Shown piece by piece: positions 48,267-60,143 of a DNA stretch of 64,000 bases; position 1 is the stretch's first letter, and the number at the start of each line of letters is the position of its first letter. The stretch spans positions 2,914,001-2,978,000 of the forward strand of contig SEMN01000008.1 in the NCBI GenBank assembly GCA_005408345.1, given 5' to 3'. A program made the translations under genes and the position numbers. The DNA is from Macquaria australasica. Taxonomy: Eukaryota > Chordata > Actinopteri > Centrarchiformes > Percichthyidae. A model generated the notes under the pieces. The model was not told the DNA's origin. It did no database searches and saw nothing but the letters and a program-made list of their open reading frames with translations.

Positions 48267-48378
48267 AGCTCTCAATGACATCATTAAGTCTACTATAGCA
48301 CTGTCATCCCTAGTTCCACTGTAGCTCTCAATGACATCATTAAGTCTACTATAGCACTGTCATCCCTAGTTCCACTGT
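48267..48378 (+). repeat. Perfect 56-bp tandem duplication inside the minisatellite
   Basis: Bases 48267-48322 and 48323-48378 are identical (agctctcaatgacatcatta ... cctagttccactgt). A recent higher-order duplication spanning nearly two diverged units. Confidence 0.95.
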
Positions 48379-48540
48379 AGCTCTCAATGACATCACTAGA
48401 GTTCTATATTTCACAATTACATCACTTGTTATGACAGGAGACCTTTTTCCGCTCACAATGACATCACTAGATTTCTACTGTATTTCACTATAACATCATT
48501 GAAGTTCTACTGTATCTCACAATGTCATCACTTGTTATAA

Positions 48541-48740
48541 AATGTTGATGCAAATAGAAAATAAGTCAACATTTCTTGGACAGAAGCGAAGAATATCAAG
48601 AGAACAACAAGCAGTCTTCCATGTTGCAGTGCCTAGCAGTGGTGTTACGGAATATGCTGTTTACATGACCTTTATCAAATTTGGAATTTCATCATATTCA
48701 GAATAATAGTGGAAAATTAGTGTGCATGTAAACGTAATCA
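48541..48740 (+). repeat. Insertion interrupting the minisatellite
   Basis: Non-array sequence containing gaatatgctgtttacatgac and gtgtgcatgtaaacg, phrases typical of a fish MITE-like repeat. Array units resume at 48742. Family not determined. Confidence 0.45.
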
Positions 48741-48945
48741 TTGACGTCACAAAAGTTCTATATTTAGCTCACAATGACATCACTAAAGTTCTACTGTATA
48801 TCACAATGACAACACTGGTGTTCTACTTTATCTCACAATGATATCACATTTCACAACAATGACATCACCAGTGTTCTACTGTAGCTCACAATGCCATTCA
48901 CTAGAATTCTACTTTATTTCCCCATGTCATCAGTAATGCGTACCT

Positions 48946-51666
48946 TCTCTGGGAAATTTCCAGAACGAAAAGAGGAATTAAAGCTTCTTCATTAAAAGTA
49001 CAAAAAAAAAAAATAACATTTTAGGAAGAGCCTGAAATGTAAATTATACTCAGACTGTACTCAAAATTTTCTGCTTAATCTAGAGATATTTTAACAGCCA
49101 TACATATCACCAGCAGAAATACCTTACTTAACAGCATCTATGCCACCCAAGCCTCATCCAAATCAAACCTGGGCTGCCTGTTTATCTGGCCTTAGGACTG
49201 ACAATGACCCTTTAGCACCATGTACCACACTTTATGTGCAAACATACTCTGAAACCTAGTTTACATTCAATATACCACATCAAGGTCATTAGGGGACATG
49301 TAGGCTGTATATCATAGCTGGTGGCTATGAGCACTTATTCAAAGGGGGAGCGAAGCATTCAAGGGCAGCCTGGTTTTCCAGCACGAGCCTCTTCAGCTGC
49401 TCACCTCTGAGCAACTTGGCTCTCAACTGCTCAAATAAACATCTTCCACAACAGTTTTGTCTATCTGAAGGCCATAACAAAGTGAACACTTCTGCCCCAA
49501 TATGTGATCCAAATTCTGGGAGTGGAGAGCACTTTTTCCTTTTTTTCTGCAGTCTTTTCCATTAGACCCATGGGGTGAACACCATGCTAGGATCAATACA
49601 GGCCCCATTAGGAACTCCTATTGGGTCTGGCTTCTGAGCATCGACCCGCCCAACCCGGTCGGTGAAGAGACCTACAGGTCCCACTGGCTGCTGCAGCACT
49701 CGTCCGTTCCTCTCCATTGAGCTGCAGCTCCTAAAGGTGCATCACACACATTGCTAACCTCTCATGTACTCTAGCTGAGCACTGTTATTATTACAGTGAT
49801 TACTGGATACTGTGTGAGGCATGTTTATCTGCTGTTTATCGAAATCAAACTTCCTGTGAGAGAACAGCCAAGCAGCTGTTTGCCAGTAGGACCGGACTAT
49901 TATACTTTCAGTGTAAGAGTTGCAATAAATTGTGGCTGATTTCTGAGGCGTTTGAATGGTATCTTCAAATGTGTTTGTGCAAAATAAAGCAGAGATGGGA
50001 CAAATGTTAACAATTGCTGTTCGTTTTATGAAAATCTGCAAATCTGCACAGTCTAATCATTCCTAAAGGGATGTCATATCACACACATTATATATCAGTT
50101 TGTAAGTAATCTCCAGGCAGCGCTTCTACTACAGCGACTGCATAAATACTTATCTATTGTTTTGTTTTCCCGTCTCCACTCACCTAGCCTTTTTGATCCT
50201 CCATCTATTCATTCGCCATGAATAATGTGGCACATCTCATGTCAGATGGAAAGATAATAGTGTAACAGTACTGGCCCCACATCTTTGCACAATTTACAAT
50301 AGGCCATTCTGTGATTTTCCCACCACTTCATGCCTCACATTGCTGCCCAGTAAGAGGGTGATTTGCAGAGAAGCACGTCCTGACCTTACACAGGCATACA
50401 CCCACACAAATCACTCTTGTTGACCTCTGACTGCTGGGATGTTACTGATTAGTCCTGATTGCACTGGTTTGTTCAGTTCCCGTGGCTCTGCTGACAAGAT
50501 GCTGGATACAGTGTTGCCTTAAGGGAGAATCACTGGCTGTTTAGTACATACGTCAATGAACTTTGCTATTGATGAACCAGTTGTTTAAACTGTTATGCAA
50601 TGAAAACAATGAAATACTGCATGAATCATCCTGAACTCATTATCTTTTTGAATCCTTCATATACATATTTGAAGCAACCTCCTGGCCATTGTTACGTTCA
50701 TGTCAAAGAACAAAGGTAATCAGGCCTTCCAAGTGCCTTTTGTCTTGAGCATGGATGGTCATTCTTGACCATTGGATCAGTATGTGTGACATAATATCTT
50801 AAATCAAGGCCTACTTACAAGCTTTTTATGAGCTTTCAGTGGAACCTCTCGGTCTTCATCAGCAAATGGAACCAGCTTAGGTGTCGTCACATGAAGTGTG
50901 GAACATCGGTCATGTGATAACAAGTGGTTGTATCAGTGACGAGGAGGATAGAGCAGTGTTCAAATTATGGGGGAGCCACGGGGGGCTTAGCTCCCCCAAA
51001 AGAGACCTGAACTCCCCCAGAAATGACAAAATTTCGAGTTTGGAGGGGTCTCAAAACACTGATAAATAACCATTAGCATTTCTAATGCTGCAATGAATGA
51101 TATGAGAAATACATCAAATCTAATTGAAATCTTATGTCCTGTCGGTAAGTTTAAATGTGTGTGCGCAACTCTGTGCTGGTCAGTGTGTCTAACTTATCTT
51201 CTGTCAATAATAATGTGTAACATAATTGACAATGTGCAGGGCATTTTTTCATGTATCATGACTCATAGACTGCTTTCATGTGTTGTTTTGAACGCCTTTG
51301 CGTAAATATTGTGAATTTGGTGTCAGATTAGCTAATCTCAATGACCGGTCCGTCCAGTGTTGGCTACTGGAGTGCGCTTCCTCAGCCTCTCTCTCATTAT
51401 TTCTGTTGTCCATTAAAGCTGAGTATCCCCTCCGTCTATCAGCATGTAGTGTCCTTTCCAATCACAACCTTTGTGAAGCAGATTTCTACTTCATGTCTGC
51501 CACAAAAATCGATTTCAGAATGGCTGTAGGAAACACCCCCATAGCAAGTTTTTCACGCAATGAGAAAGTAGTTATGTAGAAACAGGCCCAAATTTCTCTT
51601 TAAATAGTGAGTTAAATTTATTTTATCTTTGTATCATTTGGTAATAGAGGCAAGCGATGGCCTAAA

Positions 51667-51700
<34 letters not shown>

Positions 51701-54034
51701 CTGAAGCTGTCCAGGGTTCTGACAGGTTTTTAATGACAGATGTATCATCTCTATCTGGAGGTCAAATCTGACCATGGAATAAGCTTACCTTTGAACCTTA
51801 ATTAAATGCTGTATTTCAGCTATATGAACATATCAGCTATATTTTTTGTTTTTGTTTGCATGTGGGCTATGTCCACCCCTTTGCAAGATAAGAGACCCCT
51901 GAAAGTCACAGTGTAATTCGGACACTGGGATAGAGAGAGGAGGAGTAGCAGGTCCAAGGGCCAATGGTTGCAAGGAGTGAAATATCTCGACAATGGATGG
52001 GTTGCCATGAAATTTGGTTTGTCCAATACTTTGTTTTATGACGGAAGGTGGGGACCATGGTGAACAGTAAACCTGCTAAACATTAGCATGTTACCATTGT
52101 CACTGTGAGCATGTTAGCATGCTGACATTAGCTTTTAGTTTAAAGTACAGCCTCACAAACCTGCTAGCATGGCTGCAGCCCAGCTTTTAAAAGGGATTAC
52201 CATCAGCCCCTGACACACCTACTGTACTGTAACTTTAATGTATGTATTTATATGTTTCTAATTCCACCTCATATCGCGCCACTGGCCACAAAAAGTACCA
52301 AAAGTACACTAGCTCACCTTCGGTGCAGTGGGCATGGCACACTTGATGCTTGACTTGTCATGCTGTACCTTAATTCACAGAGGTTTTAAAATACCATTTA
52401 TTATATGTTTAATATAATGGGCTGGCTTTATTTTAGAATTTGGTTGCTGACTGATAAAAAACAATCTACCCACATGTATTAGGAGGGATGAATAATGTTT
52501 TCAGTTCTCTCTTAAAGAGGCATAAGCAGAGATGTTGACCATAACGTTAATCTACAGGACGTTGTTAGGATTGTTTTTCAATACCAATAACTTAACAATT
52601 ACTTTACCATGTCTGTTCACATATTTAGTATGTTCTTATTGAGAATTACTTCTGAACTACTCCTGTGTGGTGAAAATGTGACTATTTTCTTGTATTTCTG
52701 TCTATTCCAGGCAACCTGGTCTGTGCCAGACAGAGCAGTTGCAGATGCAGGTTTTTACAAAACCTATTCAGTCCACTTTAAGTTTGAATCAAACCAAACA
52801 CACAGCACTTGTAATTAGAGTTAATATCAACACAAACTATTCCGTTTTTCCAAATGTCACTGCATTGTTGCCACCCAAGTGAATCTGTTGAACTTTTCCA
52901 AAAATCACTCTGTGGTATTACAAAAATCATTCAGTCTGATCATCAACAGAGGCTGCTCTGTAAGCTGTTGAAATTGGTGAAGATGGGAGCAGTTGCAGAC
53001 TGCTATATATTTGTACCTTTTGATAATACAGCAACACTATCACCTTTCAAACAGGAATCACACAAATCAAATCTTTCATATACTTTTGTTTTTGCTGGTA
53101 CAGTACAAGTGCAATGACCGTATTTCATGCTGCTTACACTGCTACCTGCCTGGGGCAAAAATTAACTATTGGGCCCCTATTAACCCCCGCTCTTTGTACC
53201 ATGTGCAGTTTTCTATGATGGGACACTATCTGGCCCAAATTTGTTGTGTGATAATTTGATTAAATTTGTAACATAAGAATGAAACTGAACTAATGAATAT
53301 CTTAAAACTAAATTTTGACACAGGGAGTCTCTTGAGGTCACAGCGTCAAGATTATGTAATAAAACAGAACCCATCTTAAGGCGCTCATCATGTTTGTTGA
53401 TATTGTGCTTTAGTGCTGCATATTCCAAAACTAATTTTCAATAAAATTAGCACAACTAGTTGACACAAAATGGTATCCAAGCTACCAGTAACTCTACCTT
53501 TATAAATGCTTCCCGTTTATATTTTTCATGCCTGATATTTAATATAGTAGGTGGTCATAATGTACATTGTATTTTAGTTTTTAAAGGTACTAATTTGTAC
53601 TACCATGTGCAACACTGCATCTGCTCATGTATTTCCTCTTGCTGCTGTGGCACTTCAGTTACCTTGAGTTGGATCAATAAGTTCATCTTATCTTATCTTT
53701 AATCTTTAATCAATTTTACACTATTGTTCTGAGAGATTTAAGAGCTAATTTACCATAGCACAAAAAAACACATTAAAATTACCCACCCAGTATGTTAAAG
53801 CATACATAATATCCATTTAAATACTGTATTATATTTCTGGTAGTGATGATTGGTTTGGTTTTATTTTATCAAACAACATAAGATACATATTCAATATATA
53901 GAACACAACTCAATATGGGACATGCAAGACCAACAAGAGGATATGCATGAAATTAAAACATGACAGGTTAAAAACACTTTACTTATTTCCATAGTGATTC
54001 TGATTATAATTATTATTGAATTCCATGTAGTGCA
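48946..54034. other. Intergenic, with small repeats
   Basis: Holds a CT microsatellite (about 51670-51697), a common fish repeat at 51955-52190 and a GC-richer patch at about 49580-49735 that I cannot assign. No reading frame with recognisable protein or good splice context. Confidence 0.45.
51955..52190 (+). repeat. Teleost interspersed repeat (gcatgttagcatgctgacat)
   Basis: Contains tggttgcaaggagtgaaata, aaacctgctaaacattagca, gagcatgttagcatgctgac and acctgctagcatggctgcag. I recall the family as abundant in perch-like fish. Non-coding; boundaries approximate. Confidence 0.55.
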
Positions 54035-55245
54035 TCATCCCCTCCATGAATCGCCACCTTAACGTGGTGGAGGGGTTTGTGTGCCCCTGGTAGGGTCTCC
54101 CAAGGCAAATTGGTCTCAGGGGAGGGGACAGACTAAGAGCGATTCACAAACCCACGATGAATCGGACCATGCAGAGCTGGAGCACCTCGCCCGGAGGAGG
54201 GATACCGGGGCCCCCCCCTGGAGCCAGACCCGGGAGGGGAGCACGATGGCGAGTGTCTGGTGGCTGGGCACAGCACGAAAAATCGACATGGAGCCGCCAC
54301 CCTGTGGGCCCACCACCTGCAGGGATAGGCATCGGGGTTGGGTGCAGTGTAAGCCGGGCGGCAGGCAAGGGCAGGGACCTGGGCGTGCCGACCTTCGGCA
54401 TCGCAGACTGGTTTTAGGGACGTGGAACGTCAGCTCTCTGGCGGGGAAAGAGCCGGAGCTGGTGCGGGAGGTGGAGCGGTACCAGCTAGACATATTTGGG
54501 CTCACCTCTACGCGTAGCTCAGGATCTGGAACCAAACTCCTGGAGAGGGGCTGGACTCTCTTCTTTTCCGGAGTTGCCCAGGATGAAAGGCGCAAGGCGG
54601 GTGGACACTCGGGTGAAGAGAGGAGCAGAGCTGTCAACTGATCACCACTTGGTGGTGAGTTGGATAAGATGGCAGGGATGGCTGCCGGACAGACCTGGCA
54701 AACCTAAACGTGTAGTGAGGGTGAACTGGGAACGTCTGGCGGAGGGCCCTGTCCGCGAGATCTTCAACTCCCACCTCCGGAAGAACTTCTCGCGCATCCC
54801 GGGGGAGGTTGGGGACATGGAAACAGAGTGGGCCATGTTAAAAGCCTCCATTGCTGAGGCGGCCGCTAGGAGCTGTGGTCAGAAGGTCGTCGGTGCCTGT
54901 CGAGGTGGCAACCTTAGAAGGAAGCCGTTAAGCTGAAGAAGGAGGCTTTTCGGGCTTGGCTAGCCCAGAGGTCTCCTGAAGCAGCGGACAGGTACCGGGA
55001 GGCCAGAAGGACGGCGGCCTCGGTGGTCACCAAAGCAAAAACCCGGGTGTGGGAGGAGTTCGGGGAGGCTATGGAGAAGGACTTTCGGTTGGCCTCAAGG
55101 AAGTTCTGGCAAACCGTTAGACGACTCAGGAAGGGAAAGCGGGGCTTGGCCCAGGCCGTGTTCAGCAGGGGAGGAGAGCTGCTAATGTTGGGATGTTGTC
55201 GAGCGGTGGAAAGAGCACTTTGAGGAACTCCTCAACCCGACCAAC

Positions 55246-55593
55246 ATGTCCTCAGTGGAGGAGGCAGAGTTTGAAGACTCGGGGGAAGACTCACCCATAT
55301 CCCTGGCAGAAGTCTCCAAGGTAGTCAAAGAGCTTCTTGCTGGCAAGGCACCAGGCATGGATGAGATTCGCCCTGAGATGCTGAAGGCTCTGGACATTGT
55401 TGGGCTGTCTTGGCTGACACGCCTCTTCAGTGTCGCATGGAGGTCGGGGACAGTGCCTGTGGAGTGGCAGACCGGGGTGGTGGTTCCCGTCTTCAAAAAG
55501 GGGGACAGGAGGGTGTGCTCCAATTACTGTGGTATTACACTGCTCAGCCTCCCCGGGAAAGTTTATTCCAGGGTGTTGGAAAAGAGACTATGA
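55246..55593 (+). pseudogene. Rex3 reverse transcriptase N-terminal segment
   Basis: The frame encodes ELLAGKAPGMDEIRPEMLKA, then PVEWQTGVVVPVFKKGDRRV and CSNYCGITLLSLPGKVYSRV, the RTE/Rex3 RT entry blocks (GKAPG.D.I.PE, W..G...P..KKGD, NYRGI). A stop follows VLEKRL at 55593, where the next block continues in another frame. Confidence 0.85.
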
Positions 55594-55846
55594 CCGATTG
55601 TCGAACCTCGGATCCAGGAGGAGCAATGTGGATTCCGTCCTGGCCGTGGCACAGTGGACCAGCTCTTTACTCTTGCAGGGCTGCTGGGGGTTCATGGGAG
55701 TTTGCCCATCCAGTCTACATGTGTTTTGTCGACTTGGAGAAGGCTTTCGACCGTGTCCCCCGGGGGGTCCTGTGGGGGGTACTGCGGGAGTATGGGGTAC
55801 CGGGGTTGCTGCTACAAGCCATCCGGTCCCTATATAACCGAAGTGA

Positions 55847-56803
55847 GTGCTGTGTCCGCATTCTCAGCACAAAGTCAAAGACGTTCCAAGTGGGTGTTGG
55901 ACTCCGCCAGGGCTACCACCAATTCTGTTTGTGATATTCATGGACAGGATTTCAAGGCGCAGCCGGGGAGAGGAGAGTGTCCGGTTTGGTGGCCTCAGAA
56001 TAGCATCTCTGCTCTTTGCAGATGATGTGGTTCTGTTGGCTTCATCGGGCTGTGACCTTCAGCATGCACTGGGGCGGTTTGCAGCCAAGTGTGAAGCAGC
56101 TAGGATGAGAGTCAGCACTTCCAAGTCCGAGGCCATGGTTCTCAGCCGGAAAACGGTGGACTGCCCCCTTTGGGTTGGAGGTGAGTTACTGCCCCAGACG
56201 GGGGAGTTCAAGTATCTCGGGGTCATGTTCACGAGTGATGGTAAGATGGAGCGTGAGATGGACAGGTGGATTGGTGCAGCATCAGCAGTAATGCGGGCGT
56301 TGTACCGGACCGTGGTGGTGAAGAGGGAGCTGAGCCGGAAGGCAAAGCTCTCGATTTACCAGTCGATCTACGTTTCAACCCTCACCTATGGTCATGAGCT
56401 TTGGGTAGTGACCGAAAGAATGAGATCGTGGATACAAGCGGCCAAAATGAGTTTCCTCCGCAGGGTGGCTGGGCTCACCCTTAGAGATAGGGAAAGGAGC
56501 TCGGACATCCGGAGGGAGCTCGGAGTAGAGCCGCTGCTCCTTCGCATCGAAAGGAGCCAGTTGAGGTGGTTCGGGCATCTGATTAGGATGCCTCCTGGAC
56601 GCCTCCCTTTGGAGGTTTTCCGGGCACGTCCAACTGGTAGGAGGCCCCGGGGCAGACCCAGAACACGCTGGAGGGATTATATATCTCATCTGGCCTGGGA
56701 ACGCCTTGGGGTCCCCCAGGAGGAGCTGGAAAGCGTTGCCGGGGAGAGGGACGTCTGGACAACCCTGCTTAACCTGCTGCCACCGCGACCCAGCCCCAGA
56801 TAA
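55847..56803 (+). pseudogene. Rex3 reverse transcriptase C-terminal half
   Basis: The longest remaining Rex3 frame, 318 codons, entered by frameshift (the first 20 or so codons are out of the true frame). It holds the RT catalytic FADD (56015-56026), the thumb-like region (EFKYLGVMFTSDGKMEREMD) and the RTE C-terminal domain with RWFGHLIRM and GRPRTRWRD. Upstream parts of the protein are broken by frameshifts, so the copy is inactive. Confidence 0.85.
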
Positions 56804-58485
56804 GCGGAAGAAAATGGATGGATGGATGGATGGCATCAGTTTATGTGGTGGATTTTTTTAAGGAGCCTCTCCTGAGGTGGAGACAGAGCTGAGCTACACT
56901 CAGCAAGCAGCAAGCTAATAGCAGCAGCACTATCACTCATTCTGCTCCACTGTGTCTTTGAAGAAACCATTGTATCTGCCAAATCCATCAACCTTTCCCA
57001 CAGAGGCATTTGCCAGCCTGTAAAACTGATCATCTACCTTGGGGATTGCAGACCATAGTGGGGAGAGCCATATTTTACTGCCTCCTTAAAAACTTAATGC
57101 AGGAAGGTGCCATGGGCCCGACCATAAAAAGGAACCCCATGAATCCAAGGCGGCCATGCCACTCTCAATCAGCCGAAAGCATCCTGAGACACTCTGAACA
57201 CTCTGAATACAGACATTTGATGAATCTGACTATAGCTGCAACACTTAATCAAGATGAAATTTAGTTTCAGGAAGAAAAGCAGGTTGGTGAATGTAGTGTT
57301 CTTCAAGGTAAGGCGGTCAGATTTGCTTTAGAAACACATTATTCTTTGATTTGCCCAGAACAAACTATTGTAATCAACTTGTGCTGTACTTATCTGTACT
57401 ATTCTTTATGAATAACAATATCTATTTTAGGCAAGCTTCCCTTTAGGAAAAGAGCATGTTCCCATCATTGTAGATGGAAACACACAGACTACAATTATCC
57501 AGAGATTTGTATGATAGATAGATAGACTTTAGATTTACTATTTAACACTCATTTCTTTACCAAGAGTTTAAAACCCCTCTTAGTCTGCTGTATCTTGAAT
57601 GAATCTCTGATAAAAACTGAAATAGCTGACTAATAACCAGGAGCTGCATTCTTTACCATTTTTAGTGAGACCTAACTTAAAGTTATGCAAAAATTTTACC
57701 TTAAAATAACAGCTTCAAAATCATTTTGATGGTACACTGTAGGTTGGTGTGGTGTGTGAGAGAGCGTGTGCGGGGCGCGCAGGGGGCAATGGAGTTCACA
57801 CTCTCCAGACTGATATCTGCGGTCTTGTGAAAATCTAATTTTACTGAAACTTAATTATTATTTACCGAGTTCAATTCTCGAGGAGGCAGACCATTAAATT
57901 AGCAAAATAAAATGACAAAAATCAGCCAACAAATCAAAAACAAAAAAATATATATATGCCGACATATTTGTCCAACTGCCCAACCTTAGTACACTGACTT
58001 GTAATAAGGAGAATGGCGCCTCTTTCTTTCCCACTCCGCATCCCAATGCCTATTCTTGCACTATGTAACATGGGTTGATCTCCCGCAACAAGTGTGTTCT
58101 GCGTAATACTTCAGAGCACTACGTCACACATGGGTCTAGCTCGGTATTCTCAGTACGGACCATTCTTGAGGACATTGATGGAGGAAGATAAGAAGAGAAA
58201 ATGAGAGAGTGACCGAGCAAGAGGTCAGACAAGAGGAAATCTCTAACTGGCTTTTAGTCGTTGACAAGAGCTTCGCAAAATAAAAGGCTGCAGGACAGAT
58301 GACGAGCTGGCCTTCTTGCTGTTGGACTAGTACGTAATATTAGCTTGTCTTGTGTTGTTGCACTTGCTTGATGTTAGCAAAGTTGTCGACTCACTAGCTT
58401 TTGATCATATGCCAAGTGTTGCACACTTGGACAAAAAAAGGACTTCCGAGCGTGCATATGTTTATAACAGTCCTTTACTTCTTTT

Positions 58486-58969
58486 CTGAAAATACAGAAA
58501 CACAAGCACATCAGCGCAACGTAGCTGCATACTGCATTTTGCTATCTAGGTCCACTGAATGACGCATGCAATAAACATTCACTTTCACTCGAACTTGCAT
58601 GAAACACAAAATGCTACAACCTTCCAGACACACTCATACTGATAATGTTCTGCACACTCACACAATTTATATTCTAGTAGGCCACAGGTGGTTACACTAC
58701 TGACATCGTTATTAGCAAATTGCTAGGTGAAGTACTGTTCCAAACGACAAGCTCTTTCATTTCACTTGAACTCATTTTATACAAATCCCATATTTGCATT
58801 ACCGATAGCCCATTACTCTTACACATTCATTATACTGTACATCTGTGTTGCTACTTTTAAACATCTTTTCACCACTTTTGCTCACCTGAAAATACAGAAA
58901 CACAAGCACATCAGCGCAACGTAGCTGCATACTGCATTTTGCTATCTAGGTCCACTGAATGACGCATGC
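58486..58969 (+). repeat. Two identical 84-bp direct repeats, 400 bp apart
   Basis: Bases 58486-58569 and 58886-58969 are identical as read (ctgaaaatacagaaacacaa ... gaatgacgcatgc). They enclose 316 bp of AT-rich, non-coding sequence. Perfect identity implies a recent event. Confidence 0.95.
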
Positions 58970-59246
58970 GCCCTCTAGTGTCTTACCCAAAGGACCCCTA
59001 AGCTGCTCAAAGTGCCCGTATGAGTTTTGCTCACTGTAACCATAAATTAACCTCCTAAAATATTGCAGAAGCTATGCAAATGTACATATACAGTATCAGA
59101 TTACAAATGAACATAATAATGAACAAAAACAACAAAAACAATAATACATGAGAATGGGGTGTGTCCAGTGTCCATTAATATGTCCAACATTACTGTGGGT
59201 CCCACACAAGTCAGCCCACCAAATCCAAATCCTTGTCAACAAATGC

Positions 59247-59316
59247 AAAGTGCCCTGAGATAACTTTGTTATGATATGGCGCTATATAAATAAAACTGAA
59301 TTGAATTGAATTGAAT
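59247..59316 (+). mobile_element. L2 LINE 3' tail remnant
   Basis: About 70 bp of the L2 3' end (agtgccctgagataactttg to the gaattgaattgaat tail), matching the ends of the copies at 3069, 39454 and 44005. A very short, 5'-truncated insertion. Confidence 0.85.
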
Positions 59317-59894
59317 GTGTACAGCTGTCCATGAGGGTGAACTCAGCTCAGTATCCCTTTGAATTACGACCGTATTGTAGAATTCTGAACCTCATGATTT
59401 ATGTCCAATGCCAGTGTCAGCACAGGAAGTAGTGTGTCCTTTATGTAGTGAGGTGGAAAGTAAGGATGTAGCATGTGACGTTCATGCATGAGAGAGAAGT
59501 TTGCGTCCCATCAAAGTCCTGGAATTATTGTTCGCATTTTTATTAAGCATAACCTTTTTAACTTCCCCTAACCATAACCATACTGTAATTGCCACGTGCA
59601 GATAGTGTAAAAAGCAAGGATTTTAAAAATATTGTCACACGACAAATTCTTACTGTTGGACTATCTAGCAGGACTGCTTTCTCAGCTGACAGTTTAGTCT
59701 TTTGCCAATTTTAGCTAAGACCTTTCAGTATAAAATACAACCTAAATAATTAACAGTAGTTTTTGCTGGTATTACTGTCTGGCCTCCCTTAACTACTTAA
59801 CTGAAAAATTAAAAATTAAAAGAATGGTCTCACGGTTGGGATGTATTTGGTTGGGATATATTTGTCCAGGGTTTCAGAAATCCCTAATATAACT

Positions 59895-60143
59895 CTCTGA
59901 GATTTCTTCCTCCACCCCAATACAATGCAGGTGAATGGAAGTAACTGGACAGAAGGGATTATTTCTTCCGAAGAAAATAGCCCCCATGAAAACAGCGCAG
60001 TCTGTGGATTATTCATTCACCTCCATTATACTGAACACTGAACTGGAAAGAGACACTGCTTCTCAATACTGTGAAAAGCACAAATAAAATTCTACTCACA
60101 TCCTCACATCCATTTTATTGGGGTGGAGGAAGAAATCTCAGAG
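59895..60143. repeat. Perfect 27-bp inverted repeat, 195-bp spacer
   Basis: Bases 59895-59921 (starting ctctgagatttcttcctcca) are the exact reverse complement of 60117-60143. Similarity continues weakly outward. Probably the inner part of a fold-back MITE that ends near gaactgaccctttaaag at 60265. Confidence 0.85.

Larger units (their letters stand above)
46595..48945 (+). repeat. Minisatellite of about 32-bp units with a TGACATCA core
   Basis: About 2.3 kb made of diverged copies of a unit close to agctcacaatgacatcacta + gagttctactgt. From the length, roughly 65-72 copies, with many substituted or shortened (an estimate, not a count). Variants swap ctcaca/ctctca and atgacatca/atgtcatca. About 200 bp of unrelated sequence interrupts the array at about 48541-48740. 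No open frame runs through it. Confidence 0.93.
54035..56833 (+). mobile_element. Rex3 (RTE-clade) LINE, decayed copy with (ATGG)n tail
   Basis: A non-LTR retrotransposon typical of fish. The 5' end has gaatcgccaccttaacgtgg; the 3' end has gataagcggaagaaaatgga followed by ATGG repeats. Bases 55465-55484 (tggcagaccggggtggtggt) match the standard Rex3 primer site as I recall it. The protein lies in pieces: endonuclease start (LVLGTWNVSSLAGKEPELV) near 54410-54470; linker and RT start 54640-55590 with several frame changes; RT core with FADDVVLLASSG at 56015-56050; and C-terminal zinc-finger-less tail (LRWFGHLIRMPPGRLPLEVF, GRPRTRWRDYISHL) to a stop at 56801-56803. Most of the endonuclease is deleted near 54583. 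Confidence 0.9.

Noticed and set aside
46595..48945. CRISPR-like array
   Set aside because: Units are contiguous and diverged, with no unique spacers between fixed repeats, and the genome is a vertebrate. It is a minisatellite.
54116..54637. 173-codon minus-strand frame
   Set aside because: Antisense of the GC-rich Rex3 5' region, where long chance frames are common. No matching protein.
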